Of a stretch of 64,000 nt of DNA, positions 33,327 through 41,650 are shown piece after piece (positions within the stretch are counted from its first letter, which is position 1; the number at the start of each line of letters is the position of its first letter). This DNA is from Pycnococcus provasolii (lineage: Eukaryota > Chlorophyta > Pseudoscourfieldiophyceae > Pseudoscourfieldiales > Pycnococcaceae), in the NCBI GenBank assembly GCA_938743325.2, contig OW568874.1:434001-498000 (forward strand). The letters are read 5' to 3'. Below the pieces are notes generated by a model. The model worked only from the letters and a program-made list of their open reading frames with translations. It made no database searches and was not told where the DNA came from. The position numbers and the translations under genes were made by a program.

Positions 33327-34391
33327 ATGTCCATCCGTCGCATGTCAGATGGCGTGAAAGGCGCCCTCTATGGCTTGCTGATTGCCGACGCGCTTGCCAT
33401 GCCCACACACTGGTACTACGGGGGACCGCGTCAAGTCATCGCCTGCTACGGTGCGCCCATTCACACGTACGTCAAACCCTCTGAGAAACTCGCCGGATCC
33501 ATCATGAACAAGTCCGCGACGGGAGGGGGTGGGCGCGGCTCGTTTGGGGGGAGCGTGATCGGCGACGTCATCAACCACGGGAAGAAACACCTCTGGGACC
33601 CGAATGAGTCAAACCACTACCACTGCACGCTGAAAAAGGGTGAGAACACGCTCGAGGCGCAGCTCGTGCGCCTGCTCGTACGCACAATCGCGCAGAACCG
33701 AAAGTTTGATGCCAACACATTCAGAAACGAATACGTGTCTTTCATGACGACGCCGGGAACGCACAACGACGCGTACGCGTCAACCTGCCACCGCATGTTC
33801 TTTGCAAATGCCACGCGAGGTGTACCGCTCGAAGATTGCCCGGACAACGATAACCACAACGTCGACACCATCGACGGACTCGCGTTGCCGACGGTCGTCG
33901 CGCTTGCGTCGCTGCGGAGCATGTCACGTAGCGAAAGCGACCAAGCTGTTGCTCAGTGCGTTCGTGTGACGCGAAACTCAAAACCACTAGAGGCGGCGGC
34001 GGTGGCTTGGAATGGCGCGCTGCGCGCGGTGATAAACGACGGCATGCCAATGGGCGAGGCTGTGCAGCGTGCGTGCAGCGAAAGCAGAGAATTCAAGCAC
34101 GTCGCTGCGCCTGCAGGTGCTGGCAAGTTCGAGCCAATCGTGTCCTGATACTTGCCTCAGTCACTGCCGAGCGCTTTTGGCTTAGCAGTGGCATACGACG
34201 AAAAGTTTGAGGAGGGTGTTTTGGCAAATGCCAACTACGGCGGAGAGAATGTCCACAGAGGTATAGTCGTAGGTGCGCTATTAGGTGCACGCGTAGGGTA
34301 CAATAACCTGCCGTCGCACCTCGTTAGTGGGTTGGAGGCATCCGACGCGATTGCACGGGAGGTGGAAGACTTTGTCGCTAGTGTCGTCTAA
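33327..34391 (+). CDS. ADP-ribosylglycohydrolase/J1-crystallin family, probable selenoprotein J with in-frame TGA
   Basis: From the ATG at 33327 the protein would have 354 residues if TGA 34146-34148 (codon 274) is read as selenocysteine; otherwise it stops at 273. The N-terminus SDGVKGALYGLLIADALAMPTHWYYGG, the GGGGRGSFGG and GDVINHGKKHLW blocks, FMTTPGTHNDAYASTCHRMFF and NHNVDTIDGLALP match the ADP-ribosylglycohydrolase family in its J1-crystallin/SelJ branch. After the TGA the same frame continues for 80 codons with the family's conserved end: YLPQSLPSAFGLAVAYDEKF, LANANYGGENVHRG and VVGALLGARVG. As I recall the family, the TGA aligns with the Cys/Sec of the 'CYI-x-x-S-x-P' motif. Codon bias does not change across it. 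A sequencing error or young pseudogene is the alternative. The TGTAA at 34615 marks a plausible 3' end. Confidence 0.85.
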
Positions 34392-34751
34392 AGCTTGCTT
34401 ACTCCTCGTGTATAACAAGTACACATAATCGTGCTCTTGCTTCTGCAGGGCATGACGTCGTGGCTATCATCGTGCTTTGCAATGACTGTGATGGGCGCCA
34501 TGCAAAATAACCACCCGTGTGGTGTCCATGGCAAACTGCCCGGAGTCAATGTGCTTTTTACCCGCACCATCAAAGCAGAGAGGAAACGACGCAATCATGG
34601 TACTCATTTTTGCACTGTAACATATCCATAGTGAATCTATAACTTTCAGCTTCATCGGCGCGCATCTATGTAACGAACGGTGAGCGCGAATGGTGTGAAT
34701 GGACGACCGTTGGACGAAGTTAAACTCTATTACATTACTGAATGAGTGATT
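34392..34751. other. Convergent 3' regions of the SelJ-like and Trx-fusion genes
   Basis: This stretch holds the SECIS-like hairpin, TGTAA at 34615 for the plus-strand gene, and the reverse-strand TGTAA (ATTACATT at 34730) for the gene that ends at 34752. Short open frames have no conserved content. Confidence 0.5.
34484..34547 (+). promoter_or_regulatory. Candidate SECIS-like hairpin in the 3' UTR of the SelJ-like gene
   Basis: It lies 93-156 bases after the TAA stop and before the TGTAA signal. Features resembling a eukaryotic form II SECIS are GTGAT (34488-34492) facing GGAG (34542-34545), able to make tandem G-A pairs; GGGC/GCCC and GCCATG/CATGGC arms; an AAAA at 34504-34507 starting 12 bases after the TGA; and a small ACCAC/GTGGT apical helix. 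Against it are a five-base bulge in the 3' arm and a weak basal stem, so the fit is partial. Confidence 0.3.
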
Positions 34752-36887
34752 TTAGAGTTCGGCTTCACCGGCGCGCAACATGCTCTCGAATTTGTCGGCA
34801 TCTATGCCGGTGTGACGATGCACCTCAACGCCGTTGTGAAAGAGGCAGAAGGTTGGCGTGCGCGTAATCTTCAGTACGTCGCGGCACAAGTGCACTGTGC
34901 TAGAGTTTTCATTTCCATTCACACGTACGAAGCGGAACGCGTTGGAATCTGCATTCGGCACAAATTCGTCCTCTCCCTCTGACTCGCCGCTGCCGAGGTA
35001 TTGTGTCGCGTAGCGCTCGTACTTTCGCTCGAAGCTTTTGCACGGCCGGCAGAATGTCATTCCCACCTTCAGCACGGTGATGGGGGATTTGCTCTTGAAT
35101 GGCGAGTCCGTGCCTGCACCTGGCGCGTCGAATGCAGACGGCGCCTCACCCTTCTCGCCCTTCTCGAAGCGCACGCCGTTTTGATCTGCGCTCCATCCCA
35201 CGATCATGTTGAACTCCGCCTCCGACGTGATTAGTGTCACTGGGGCGTTCGTGATCTCGCTGTCCCAGAATTGGGCGAATGTGTCGAACGAGATCGCATT
35301 GCTAGGCCCACTGCCGAGCGCCAGAAGTGCCTTGGGTGGCGACGTCACGCCGATCGCCGCGAGACCATCCGTCAGCTCCTCTCGAGACAATAATCCGTCG
35401 CCGTTTATGTCCCACGAATCGAAGGCGGCGCGCAGACGGACCAAGTCCTTAAGGCTGTCAAGCTCAAGCACGTCGTTGGACGGCTCGTCGATAACCTGCG
35501 CTGGCGTGTCTCCGCCCGAAGAAACGGCTCCCTTGACCATCTCCTCCGCGGTTAGCGCACGAGGCTGGCCAGACGACTTCCCCTTTGATGCCGCGCCCTC
35601 GCTCGACGCGCGAATGGCTGCGCGCACCGCGTCTAATCCCGCAAGTGTGCGCGCCTCCACCGAAGCGGCGATGGCGGCACCTCTTACTATCGCACCCTCG
35701 GGTCGCGCGCCCGCCCTCACCACTGGCCGGCACGCGCCGAAGCGACCTGTGCAGAGCGCCGGCAGCAGCCTCTCGATGAGAAGCGAGTCTCTCACCGCAC
35801 CTCCCGTGGGCATGAGGATGAGCTCGTCAGGCCTCGCGACGTCGACGAGTCGCAGCAGGTAGTCGTCGATGAGGTGCACCCACGCAGCCCACGCGCGCAC
35901 GTCCGCAACCTGCACGCCGTCTCCCTGGTTGCTTTCATCGCACGGAACGGGCGGCACGAACGATGCCTGGCCAGGTTGGCTTGTCCACGCACCGGGGAAG
36001 CGCTCCTGCAGCTCGGCAAGGTCGCGTTCGTACGTGGCGGTGATATTTGTGTTCAAGCCGACGTTGCGCACGCGGTGCCCGTCGTTGTACAGCACGGCGC
36101 CCAGCGCGGCTCCGATGGTGCACATGAGAGTGAGCTTATTCGAGCTGCCGTCCTGCGACGGCGTAGGCGGCGTCTCACCTCCGTCTGTCTGCTGCGCACC
36201 CTCTCCGCCGACGAGCAGGTGCGTGTATCCAGCCGCCTCAGTGTGTATGACGGTGACAACGCGCCGGCAGTCTGGGAGGATGGTACGAATGATATTCCCC
36301 ACTTCTCTGTCCATGAAGTCGAACGACGGGCTGTTGACTCCAAGTCGGCGGCTGACCGCCTTGGTTATACTGCAACCGACCGGTCCCGTCCAGTTGTCGT
36401 ACTGCGCGGTAATCTTCTGCAGAGCGGCGAGCAGGTTATTTCTGAATTTTTCGCGTTCTTCCGGCGTGTCTTCGTGTTTGACGTCGTCGACCATGCCCTC
36501 GTAGTCGAGCGGCACGGATACGCCCGGCTTAAGAAATTCTCCGTTCGCGGGGTCGACGAGCGCGCCCTTGACGCTGTGCGACCTGATTTCGATGCCAAGC
36601 GTGGGTGCGTACTCGTCCATGGAGTTGAGCGCATCACGCGCAGATCCAGAGGCCACCCCAGAGGCCTCTGAGGCTAGGGCTCCCTGAGTAACTACCCGTA
36701 ACAAAGACAAAGACAAAGACCCTGAATTGGAAGCCAAGCCCCGAGAACGTGAGCCAACACAGGCAGCTAATGAATAACCACGGTGCCGCTGTGAACCACG
36801 CGCACCACGAACATGAACACGAACATGACGCGCACCCTGACCCTGACCCTGAGGTAACCCGGACAATAAGGTGGAATGCGGCGCCAT
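34752..36887 (-). CDS. Fusion: degenerate ROK/polyphosphate-glucokinase-like domain + EF-hand + thioredoxin
   Basis: The protein has 711 residues from the ATG at 36887 and a 75-residue basic, Ser/Gly-rich N-terminus that looks like a plastid transit peptide. Residues about 95-400 align with polyphosphate glucokinases of the ROK family: TLGIEIRSHSVKGALVD, DNWTGPVGCS, and RPDELILMPTGGAV near its end. Catalytic motifs are altered: the phosphate-1 loop reads IEIRSHSVKGA instead of IDIGGSGIKGA, the NDADAAG motif with the catalytic Asp reads IHTEAAG, and LGTGIG reads IGAALG, so it is probably not a sugar kinase. Next is an EF-hand (SWDINGDGLLSREEL, about 490), then a thioredoxin fold with the active site CRPC (Cys613, Cys616), MTFCRPCKSFERKY and a cis-Pro segment TRTPTFCLFHNG. 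The Ca2+ plus thioredoxin layout recalls algal calredoxin. Confidence 0.78.
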   Translation of the reverse strand: MAPHSTLLSGLPQGQGQGARHVRVHVRGARGSQRHRGYSLAACVGSRSRGLASNSGSLSLSLLRVVTQGALASEASGVASGSARDALNSMDEYAPTLGIEIRSHSVKGALVDPANGEFLKPGVSVPLDYEGMVDDVKHEDTPEEREKFRNNLLAALQKITAQYDNWTGPVGCSITKAVSRRLGVNSPSFDFMDREVGNIIRTILPDCRRVVTVIHTEAAGYTHLLVGGEGAQQTDGGETPPTPSQDGSSNKLTLMCTIGAALGAVLYNDGHRVRNVGLNTNITATYERDLAELQERFPGAWTSQPGQASFVPPVPCDESNQGDGVQVADVRAWAAWVHLIDDYLLRLVDVARPDELILMPTGGAVRDSLLIERLLPALCTGRFGACRPVVRAGARPEGAIVRGAAIAASVEARTLAGLDAVRAAIRASSEGAASKGKSSGQPRALTAEEMVKGAVSSGGDTPAQVIDEPSNDVLELDSLKDLVRLRAAFDSWDINGDGLLSREELTDGLAAIGVTSPPKALLALGSGPSNAISFDTFAQFWDSEITNAPVTLITSEAEFNMIVGWSADQNGVRFEKGEKGEAPSAFDAPGAGTDSPFKSKSPITVLKVGMTFCRPCKSFERKYERYATQYLGSGESEGEDEFVPNADSNAFRFVRVNGNENSSTVHLCRDVLKITRTPTFCLFHNGVEVHRHTGIDADKFESMLRAGEAEL

Positions 36888-37085
36888 GGAGATCAATGGA
36901 ATTTTTCAGATGAAGATGGGAATGAGAATGAGAAAAAAGGGAAGGGGGCGGAAAAGGAAAAAAGGGAAAAGGGGAAAAGATTGAAAAGATTGGCGGAAAA
37001 AAAAGGGACACACTCATCAAGCAGCACAGCGGCAGATCTAGGCTTAGGCTTAGTTTAGTGCAGGGGGAGAGATAGCCTCTGTTCG

Positions 37086-37152
37086 TAGGGCCCCTTCGTT
37101 GGTTCGACCTTCGGGGAATCCCTTGTTGGTCGTTGCTTGGTGTAGGGCCCGG
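37086..37152. promoter_or_regulatory. Two GTAGGGCCC sites upstream of the Trx-fusion gene
   Basis: GTAGGGCCCC at 37085 and GTAGGGCCCGG at 37143 lie about 200-260 bp upstream of the ATG at 36887. They share the GGGCCC core with the arrays upstream of five other minus-strand genes but are single, not tandem. Confidence 0.3.
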
Positions 37153-37679
37153 ATCGCTTTTTATGACCGACATATGAGATATCTTCTCAAGCTAACTACG
37201 TGGACGAGCCCGAGCAGCACGATCACAATATGTCAGGCACGGGTGGCGAGCAGGGAGTGGCCACGAGCAAGCTTAAGCCGCTGAACGGTACGGAGCCAGT
37301 CAGCGAGCTTATAGTGTGGCTGGCTGGGTTCGAACAGGCATATCAGCACAAGCTGCACTATGCCACATATCACACCTCCGTACCAACGACAGTGTCCTAA
37401 TCGCAGGTGAAATGCTCCACGATATGGAGCGCCTCGGCGTCAGCCACGAGAACACACCACCATACGACCCCGAGGCATACCGTCTTACCGAGGCGACAAA
37501 TACTTCATCCATTTCACCGACGACAAGACGCGACATACAGTACCGTACGTGTTAAGGTTCGGGGTTTCTTTTTGGTTTTCTATTAGGGTTTCCCTTAGGG
37601 GATCCCGGTCCTCTTTGTTTTGGATCTTTATTTGGGTTTCTTGTGGATACCTGTTGGTCTCCACTGGATATTTTTATGG

Positions 37680-37946
37680 TTTGTCTTAAGTGATAAGGTT
37701 AGCTCTGGTTGTGTATGGCCTCCAATGGTGCTAATGTTTGCGACGAGCTACGTGTTCACGACCTACTTCCTCATTCTTACGATGATCGTCATCATTTCTC
37801 TGTTTTACGGTCTTTGCGTGCTGCCCGTTCTGTTGAGCTTCGTCGGTCCTCGCGGTGTGGCCGTCGCCGAGGGAGCTGCACTCGACATTGAGAGTGCGAA
37901 GGAGGGACGGGCTAGCCCCCCCTCCCCCGTCGACGTCGCGCTGTAA
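37680..37946 (+). pseudogene. C-terminal fragment of a Patched/NPC1/RND-like membrane transporter
   Basis: The open frame ends in VFTTYFLILTMIVIISLFYGLCVLPVLLSFVGPRG, which matches the last membrane helix and the 'GL-x-x-LPVLLS-x-x-GP' ending typical of Patched, NPC1 and related sterol-sensing RND proteins. It is followed by a short hydrophilic tail (VAVAEGAALDIESAKEG) and a stop. The in-frame residues before about 37717 (MDLYLGFLWIPVGLHWIF) are hydrophobic but unlike the family, and no other part of such a 1000-residue protein is present upstream. It is either a duplicated 3' scrap or the last exon of a gene whose other exons I do not recognise. Confidence 0.5.
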
Positions 37947-38390
37947 ATGGTTACTACCGTAGTCTTCTCGAATGACGGTCAAAACTAAAACTTTCCAGTA
38001 ACTTGGAACCAAGTTGGTTCCATTTATCCATCCATTTATTTGAAAGACTTTTTTACCATGTATGTACAACAGTAGTTAAAAAAAGAAATATAAGAAATCA
38101 TTGCCTACTATCATAGGGTACTGTACTGTATTGTATTGTATGTGTTGGCGCGTTAGATAGACTAGCTTAAGTTCGAGGACGAAGAGGAGGAGGAGGAGGA
38201 GAGATGACGCAGGTAAAGTATTAGGTTGGTATGTGACATTAGGCAGGGGATTGGGCTGGGGGGGGGGGGGGGGGGATCCTTCGTTGTGTGTGAATCAGGG
38301 TGGGTGAATTTCCACCCCAGAATTTGGTTCCCCCTGAGATTTTTCACCTGCCACTTTGTCCGTTTTTGGGATTCTGCCTCCGAACGAAGA

Positions 38391-39566
38391 ATGCCGCCAC
38401 CGGTGCCGCGTACCCTCCGTCGTCCGTCGTCCCAGCCGTGTGTGCACCGCGCGTGTGTGCACCGCCGTGTGCGCGTGGCTTCGGCTTCGGCTTCGTCCGC
38501 CGAGGGGAAGTCGACCCGCGAAATGCTCGCGGAGCTGCGATCGTTACACGTAAACACCGAGTCGCTGTTTGACAGGGAATCTGTTGTAGAGGCCTGGCTC
38601 GCCCATGCGCCGAAAGACACACCACCACCAGGCGATGGCAGGGGCGAAGTCGCGTGCGACCACGTCGCTCCCATCGCGTGGAGGCAGGCGGCGTCGCTGT
38701 TTGCGGGCATCAAGACTCAGCAGGGATCGTACGCGGCACTCGAGTTGTCTTTTGACGACTCAGGAAAAAGAGGCACCTTTGTGGTGGACACCGCGGCATC
38801 GAATACGATCATTCTGCCCGCTTCGTCGGCGCGACTTGACGCAGTTGCGGTGGGCGGACCAGTCGGCGCGGGTCTTGGTGGAACTGGAACTACTCAGGGT
38901 GGACGGCGTGTTTCACTTGGGCCCGTGCGTCTCACAGACAAGGCGTCCACAAGCATTCCACTCGCGCCGCCAGGCTTACAGGCTGTGGAAATGGAGGTGC
39001 CGACGGGAAACGACACGGACGGCATTTTAGGAATTGACATGCTCAACCAGCTCGATGCTATTGAGTGGACGTGGGCGAAAGACGGCGGAACGATGCGCTG
39101 TTGGCCACTTCGGGCGCTCGAGCGGCCATCGTGGGACAAACTCCACGCTGGTTTGGAGGACTGCTCTTTAACATCGACCGCGTTTGGTTTACTTCTCGTG
39201 AAGATTCATGTCAACGGCATCGAAATGCCAGCTTTGCTAGACACGGGCGCCTGCTTCACTACGTTCAACTCGGCGGCGAGTCAAGCGTGTGGCCTTGAGA
39301 TCGATCCGACGATTGAGCCGATGTGGGTGGCTGGTGCTGGTGGCTCCCCGGTTTCCCTTGGCGTTGGTGGCCACGACGTCAGCATTAGCGTTGGTTCGTC
39401 AAAGCACGCGCCGATTTCCGACATACGGCCACTTATCGGCGATTTGCCTGCACTGTCGCAGCTCGGCTTACCAAACAGCGCACCCGGAGTTTTGTTGGGT
39501 CTGGACGTATTGATGCAAAGGCCACGCGTGGTGGTGAGCACGAGTTGGAGAAGGCTGTGGCTGTAA
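38391..39566 (+). CDS. Plastid-type aspartyl protease with two DT(G/A) motifs
   Basis: The protein has 391 residues from the ATG at 38391; the frame is open upstream but that part is poly-G-derived and not protein-like. The first 40 residues (PRTLRRPSSQP, RVRVASASASS) look like a transit peptide. Two retropepsin-like lobes follow: FVVDTAASNTIILP with Asp133 (DTA in place of DTG) and later GILGIDML, then MPALLDTGACFTTFN with Asp284 and GVLLGLDVLMQRP. Each lobe has the Asp loop plus the 'hhG-x-D' element. The single-chain two-lobed layout with a host-like N-terminus marks a cellular gene, not a mobile element. Substrate is unknown. TGTAA overlaps the stop. It is convergent with the HERP-like gene (60 bp apart). 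Confidence 0.75.
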   Translation: MPPPVPRTLRRPSSQPCVHRACVHRRVRVASASASSAEGKSTREMLAELRSLHVNTESLFDRESVVEAWLAHAPKDTPPPGDGRGEVACDHVAPIAWRQAASLFAGIKTQQGSYAALELSFDDSGKRGTFVVDTAASNTIILPASSARLDAVAVGGPVGAGLGGTGTTQGGRRVSLGPVRLTDKASTSIPLAPPGLQAVEMEVPTGNDTDGILGIDMLNQLDAIEWTWAKDGGTMRCWPLRALERPSWDKLHAGLEDCSLTSTAFGLLLVKIHVNGIEMPALLDTGACFTTFNSAASQACGLEIDPTIEPMWVAGAGGSPVSLGVGGHDVSISVGSSKHAPISDIRPLIGDLPALSQLGLPNSAPGVLLGLDVLMQRPRVVVSTSWRRLWL

Positions 39567-39625
39567 AAAATAAAAATTTTGTACGTGTTACTTAACTTTT
39601 TTAGTTGCTTTTGTATTTCCTTTCA

Positions 39626-40876
39626 TTAATCGCGTAAATCGCGCGCACCTGCTGCCGCCGCAACGCCACCACCATCACCGACGCTGAAGCCGGGAAGCAG
39701 GCTTGTGAGAAATCCTACCAGGAACACCTTCACCTCGTGCAGCACACCACGCTGAGCCGGCGCGTCAAGTCCAAGTGCAGACTGCTGAAAGGCGGCGAGT
39801 CTCCGTCCAACACCGTTGAGAGCACCTGTCTGGTGCAAATAAATCAAGACGGCGACGGCACTGAATAGCGCGAGGCGAAGCCGGCTTCCGTCCTGATTCA
39901 AGACGAGCACAAGTACAATCAGCTTGGCAATCAAGCGCAGGTCGATGCGAATGACGCGCACGTTTCCTCCAGCCGCAGCCGCGGCGGCTATGGCTGCGTG
40001 TACTGGGTCGGGCGGAATCGGACCAGGAAGGTCGGGCATAGGCGGTACGGCGGCGTTGGTCGCGGCGGGTGCGTTTGCTGACTGATCCGTGCTCATGAGC
40101 GAGTGCAACGCCGCTTCGTATGCAGCAGCATACGCCGACTCGAGGTACGGGAGGAGGTGTTCAGGCACGACTCCTGGCTGTGGCACGACGGGCAGCGGTG
40201 AGGGAGGTGGCGGTGAGAACGCGTCGTTGCTCGTGGTGACATGAGCTGCTGTATTCGTAGTAGGTGTTGTTGTTGTTGTTGATGGTGGTGGCGTTGTTGG
40301 TGTTGGTGTTGGTGTTGCAGGCGTCGTCGTTGGTGTTTTGTCCTGTGTTGGTGTGACTAATAAGTGCAGCACGAGTAGGGTATCTTCTTCGTCTTCCAAG
40401 GCGGCATCAGAGTTCGACGCGTCGGAGGACGCGAGCGACGCGGACGACGAGGATGCAGGTGTTTTTTGTTGCCCCCCTTGTTCCCCTGCTGTAGCTCCTC
40501 CCTGGGAGTGTTCGTTCTGCAACGCGTTACCAGTAGCAAGTTGTTGTCCGTTAGCTCCCCCCGAGGATCCCGAGCGAGGAAACATCGGAGAGCCATCGAA
40601 TGCGACAAACTGCTTTTCAATATTGCGCATAGATTTCGCAAGTTCAGATAAAAGCGCCGCGTCACTAAGAATCGCGCCACTGAAAATGAGCTTTTGCGCC
40701 TTCACCGAAGGATGGGACGGATAATTTTCTTCAATGAGTTTCTTCAAATCAAGAACAGAACATGATGAAAATGATACACAATTCTCAGAAACACATGACG
40801 ACGATGAGCCTGAAGATGAAGAAGGAATACATAACGTGTAATCCGACGCATACGGATTCTTTAACAACACGCGCAT
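39626..40876 (-). CDS. HERP-like ER membrane ubiquitin-domain protein
   Basis: The protein has 416 residues from the ATG at 40876. Residues 1-100 form a ubiquitin-like domain: MRVLLKNPYASDYTL, SVLDLKKLIEENYPSHPSVKAQKLIFSGAILSD, the HERPUD pattern 'LK..I...YP..P....Q.LI.SG..L.D'. A long Ser/Thr/Pro-rich disordered region follows (TTTPATPTPTPTTPPPSTTTTT), then a conserved C-terminal membrane hairpin: LRLIAKLIVLVLVLN and RLALFSAVAVLIYLHQTGAL, corresponding to the 'L..YL(Y/H)QTG' element of HERP proteins. HERP scaffolds the HRD1 complex in ER-associated degradation. A telomere-like motif sits about 145 bp upstream. Confidence 0.82.
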   Translation of the reverse strand: MRVLLKNPYASDYTLCIPSSSSGSSSSCVSENCVSFSSCSVLDLKKLIEENYPSHPSVKAQKLIFSGAILSDAALLSELAKSMRNIEKQFVAFDGSPMFPRSGSSGGANGQQLATGNALQNEHSQGGATAGEQGGQQKTPASSSSASLASSDASNSDAALEDEEDTLLVLHLLVTPTQDKTPTTTPATPTPTPTTPPPSTTTTTPTTNTAAHVTTSNDAFSPPPPSPLPVVPQPGVVPEHLLPYLESAYAAAYEAALHSLMSTDQSANAPAATNAAVPPMPDLPGPIPPDPVHAAIAAAAAAGGNVRVIRIDLRLIAKLIVLVLVLNQDGSRLRLALFSAVAVLIYLHQTGALNGVGRRLAAFQQSALGLDAPAQRGVLHEVKVFLVGFLTSLLPGFSVGDGGGVAAAAGARDLRD

Positions 40877-41020
40877 ACTGATATTCTGATACTGAGGAGG
40901 GAGGTATGGCGCCTCTTCTGGGAAACAAAACAAAACGCGACCTTCGAGGGAAAAATGGGCCCACGACGCGTTGTTCTAGGTGTTGTGACGCACCTCTCTC
41001 TCTCTCGCGGTCGGGCTCGG

Positions 41021-41039
41021 GGTTAGGGTTTAGGGTTTA
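41021..41039. promoter_or_regulatory. Telomere-like motif (TTTAGGG type) upstream of the HERP-like gene
   Basis: On the gene's strand it reads AAACCCTAAACCCTAACC, two plant telo-boxes in tandem, about 145 bp upstream of the ATG at 40876. Genes on both sides exclude a chromosome end. A promoter role is inferred from the similar blocks upstream of NAA25 and the SelJ-like gene. Confidence 0.45.
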
Positions 41040-41041
41040 CC

Positions 41042-41283
41042 ACGAGTGGTATATTATTCCCTGGGATCTTCGCCCTCGACGCCACCACCACCCACCACTC
41101 CACTTACCTCATCAGCACTCTTCGATCCTCTCTCCTTTCTCTTAACACCAAAGCCCTCCTCCACCCCCATCAACTCGCCCGCGTTATCAACTCTGTCGTC
41201 CTTCCCGCCATCACCTGCAAATTCGCAGGCATGTCACGACGCACGACCGCGTCACAGCGCCACCTTCGACCAATGTCTATGTA
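41042..41283 (+). mobile_element. Remnant of a non-LTR (LINE-like) retrotransposon reverse transcriptase
   Basis: An open frame reads TSGILFPGIFALDATTTHHS, then YLISTLRSSLLSLNTKALLH and HQLARVINSVVLPAITCKFAG. This is the pattern found after the catalytic core of LINE reverse transcriptases, where 'L...L...L..L....L....QL..V.NSVVLPA..Y...' marks the thumb region. It is about 80 residues long. It starts without a preceding catalytic FADD-type motif and ends in a stop at 41281-41283, so it is a truncated scrap. Some algal host proteins could mimic this pattern, hence the modest confidence. Confidence 0.4.
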
Positions 41284-41514
41284 ACTTACCACGTCACACA
41301 CTCCACGTAATCCTAACACACACACACAATCTCCCTCCACACCAGCGCCACCACCACCCCAGGCGTGCCCACGAGGCACGACCAGGGGACAACCGACAAC
41401 CCTAGTTGTTTTACTACCCTAACTCCACAAGGCCTGTTGGGGGATCAAGTTCGGGTTTGGTTTTATCGAGTTGCCTTCTCGGGTCTTGTTTATAGTGGAG
41501 AAGGGTAAAACCCT

Positions 41515-41650
41515 CCGAGCCCGTTTTTTGAAGGTTGGCTCTACCACTTCCTCTCAGGGTCCCCAACTGTGGTCCCCAACTAATCTGTATTCGAGCCCGT
41601 TTGATAACGAGGTCGGCTCAGCCACTTCCTCAGGGTCCCCAACTAATCTA
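41515..41650. repeat. Imperfect tandem duplication, about 60-77 bp unit
   Basis: CGAGCCCGTTT, then GGCTC(T/A)(A/G)CCACTTCCTC, CAGGGTCCCCAACT and AACTAATCT occur in the same order at 41516-41591 and again at 41592-41650. The first copy has an extra GGTCCCCAACT. It is non-coding and might be decayed transposon sequence. Confidence 0.65.

Larger units (their letters stand above)
36888..38390. other. Spacer with short ORFs and a transporter fragment
   Basis: The left end carries purine-rich AAAAGGGA-type sequence and two GGGCCC sites (37086, 37144) upstream of the Trx-fusion gene. At 37200-37560 short open frames read like protein but match nothing I know. At 37680-37946 there is the tail of a Patched/NPC1-like transporter. 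TATTGTATTGTATG repeats lie at 38130-38142, GGA repeats at 38184-38200, and an unbroken run of G of about 16 ends at 38274. No complete gene is recognised. Confidence 0.4.

Noticed and set aside
33327-34148. Reading the ADP-ribosylglycohydrolase as a plain 273-residue protein ending at TGA 34146
   Set aside because: It would drop the conserved family C-terminus that follows in the same frame without any other break; selenocysteine is the simpler reading, though a sequencing error remains possible.
37316-37345. Possible tRNA B-box (GGGTTCGAAC)
   Set aside because: No matching A-box or cloverleaf arms within 80 bases.
37200-37400. Possible gag-like start (LKPLNGTEPVSELIVWLAGFEQAY)
   Set aside because: The resemblance is to a short and variable pattern only; no neighbouring retroelement domains or terminal repeats. 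Left as unassigned.
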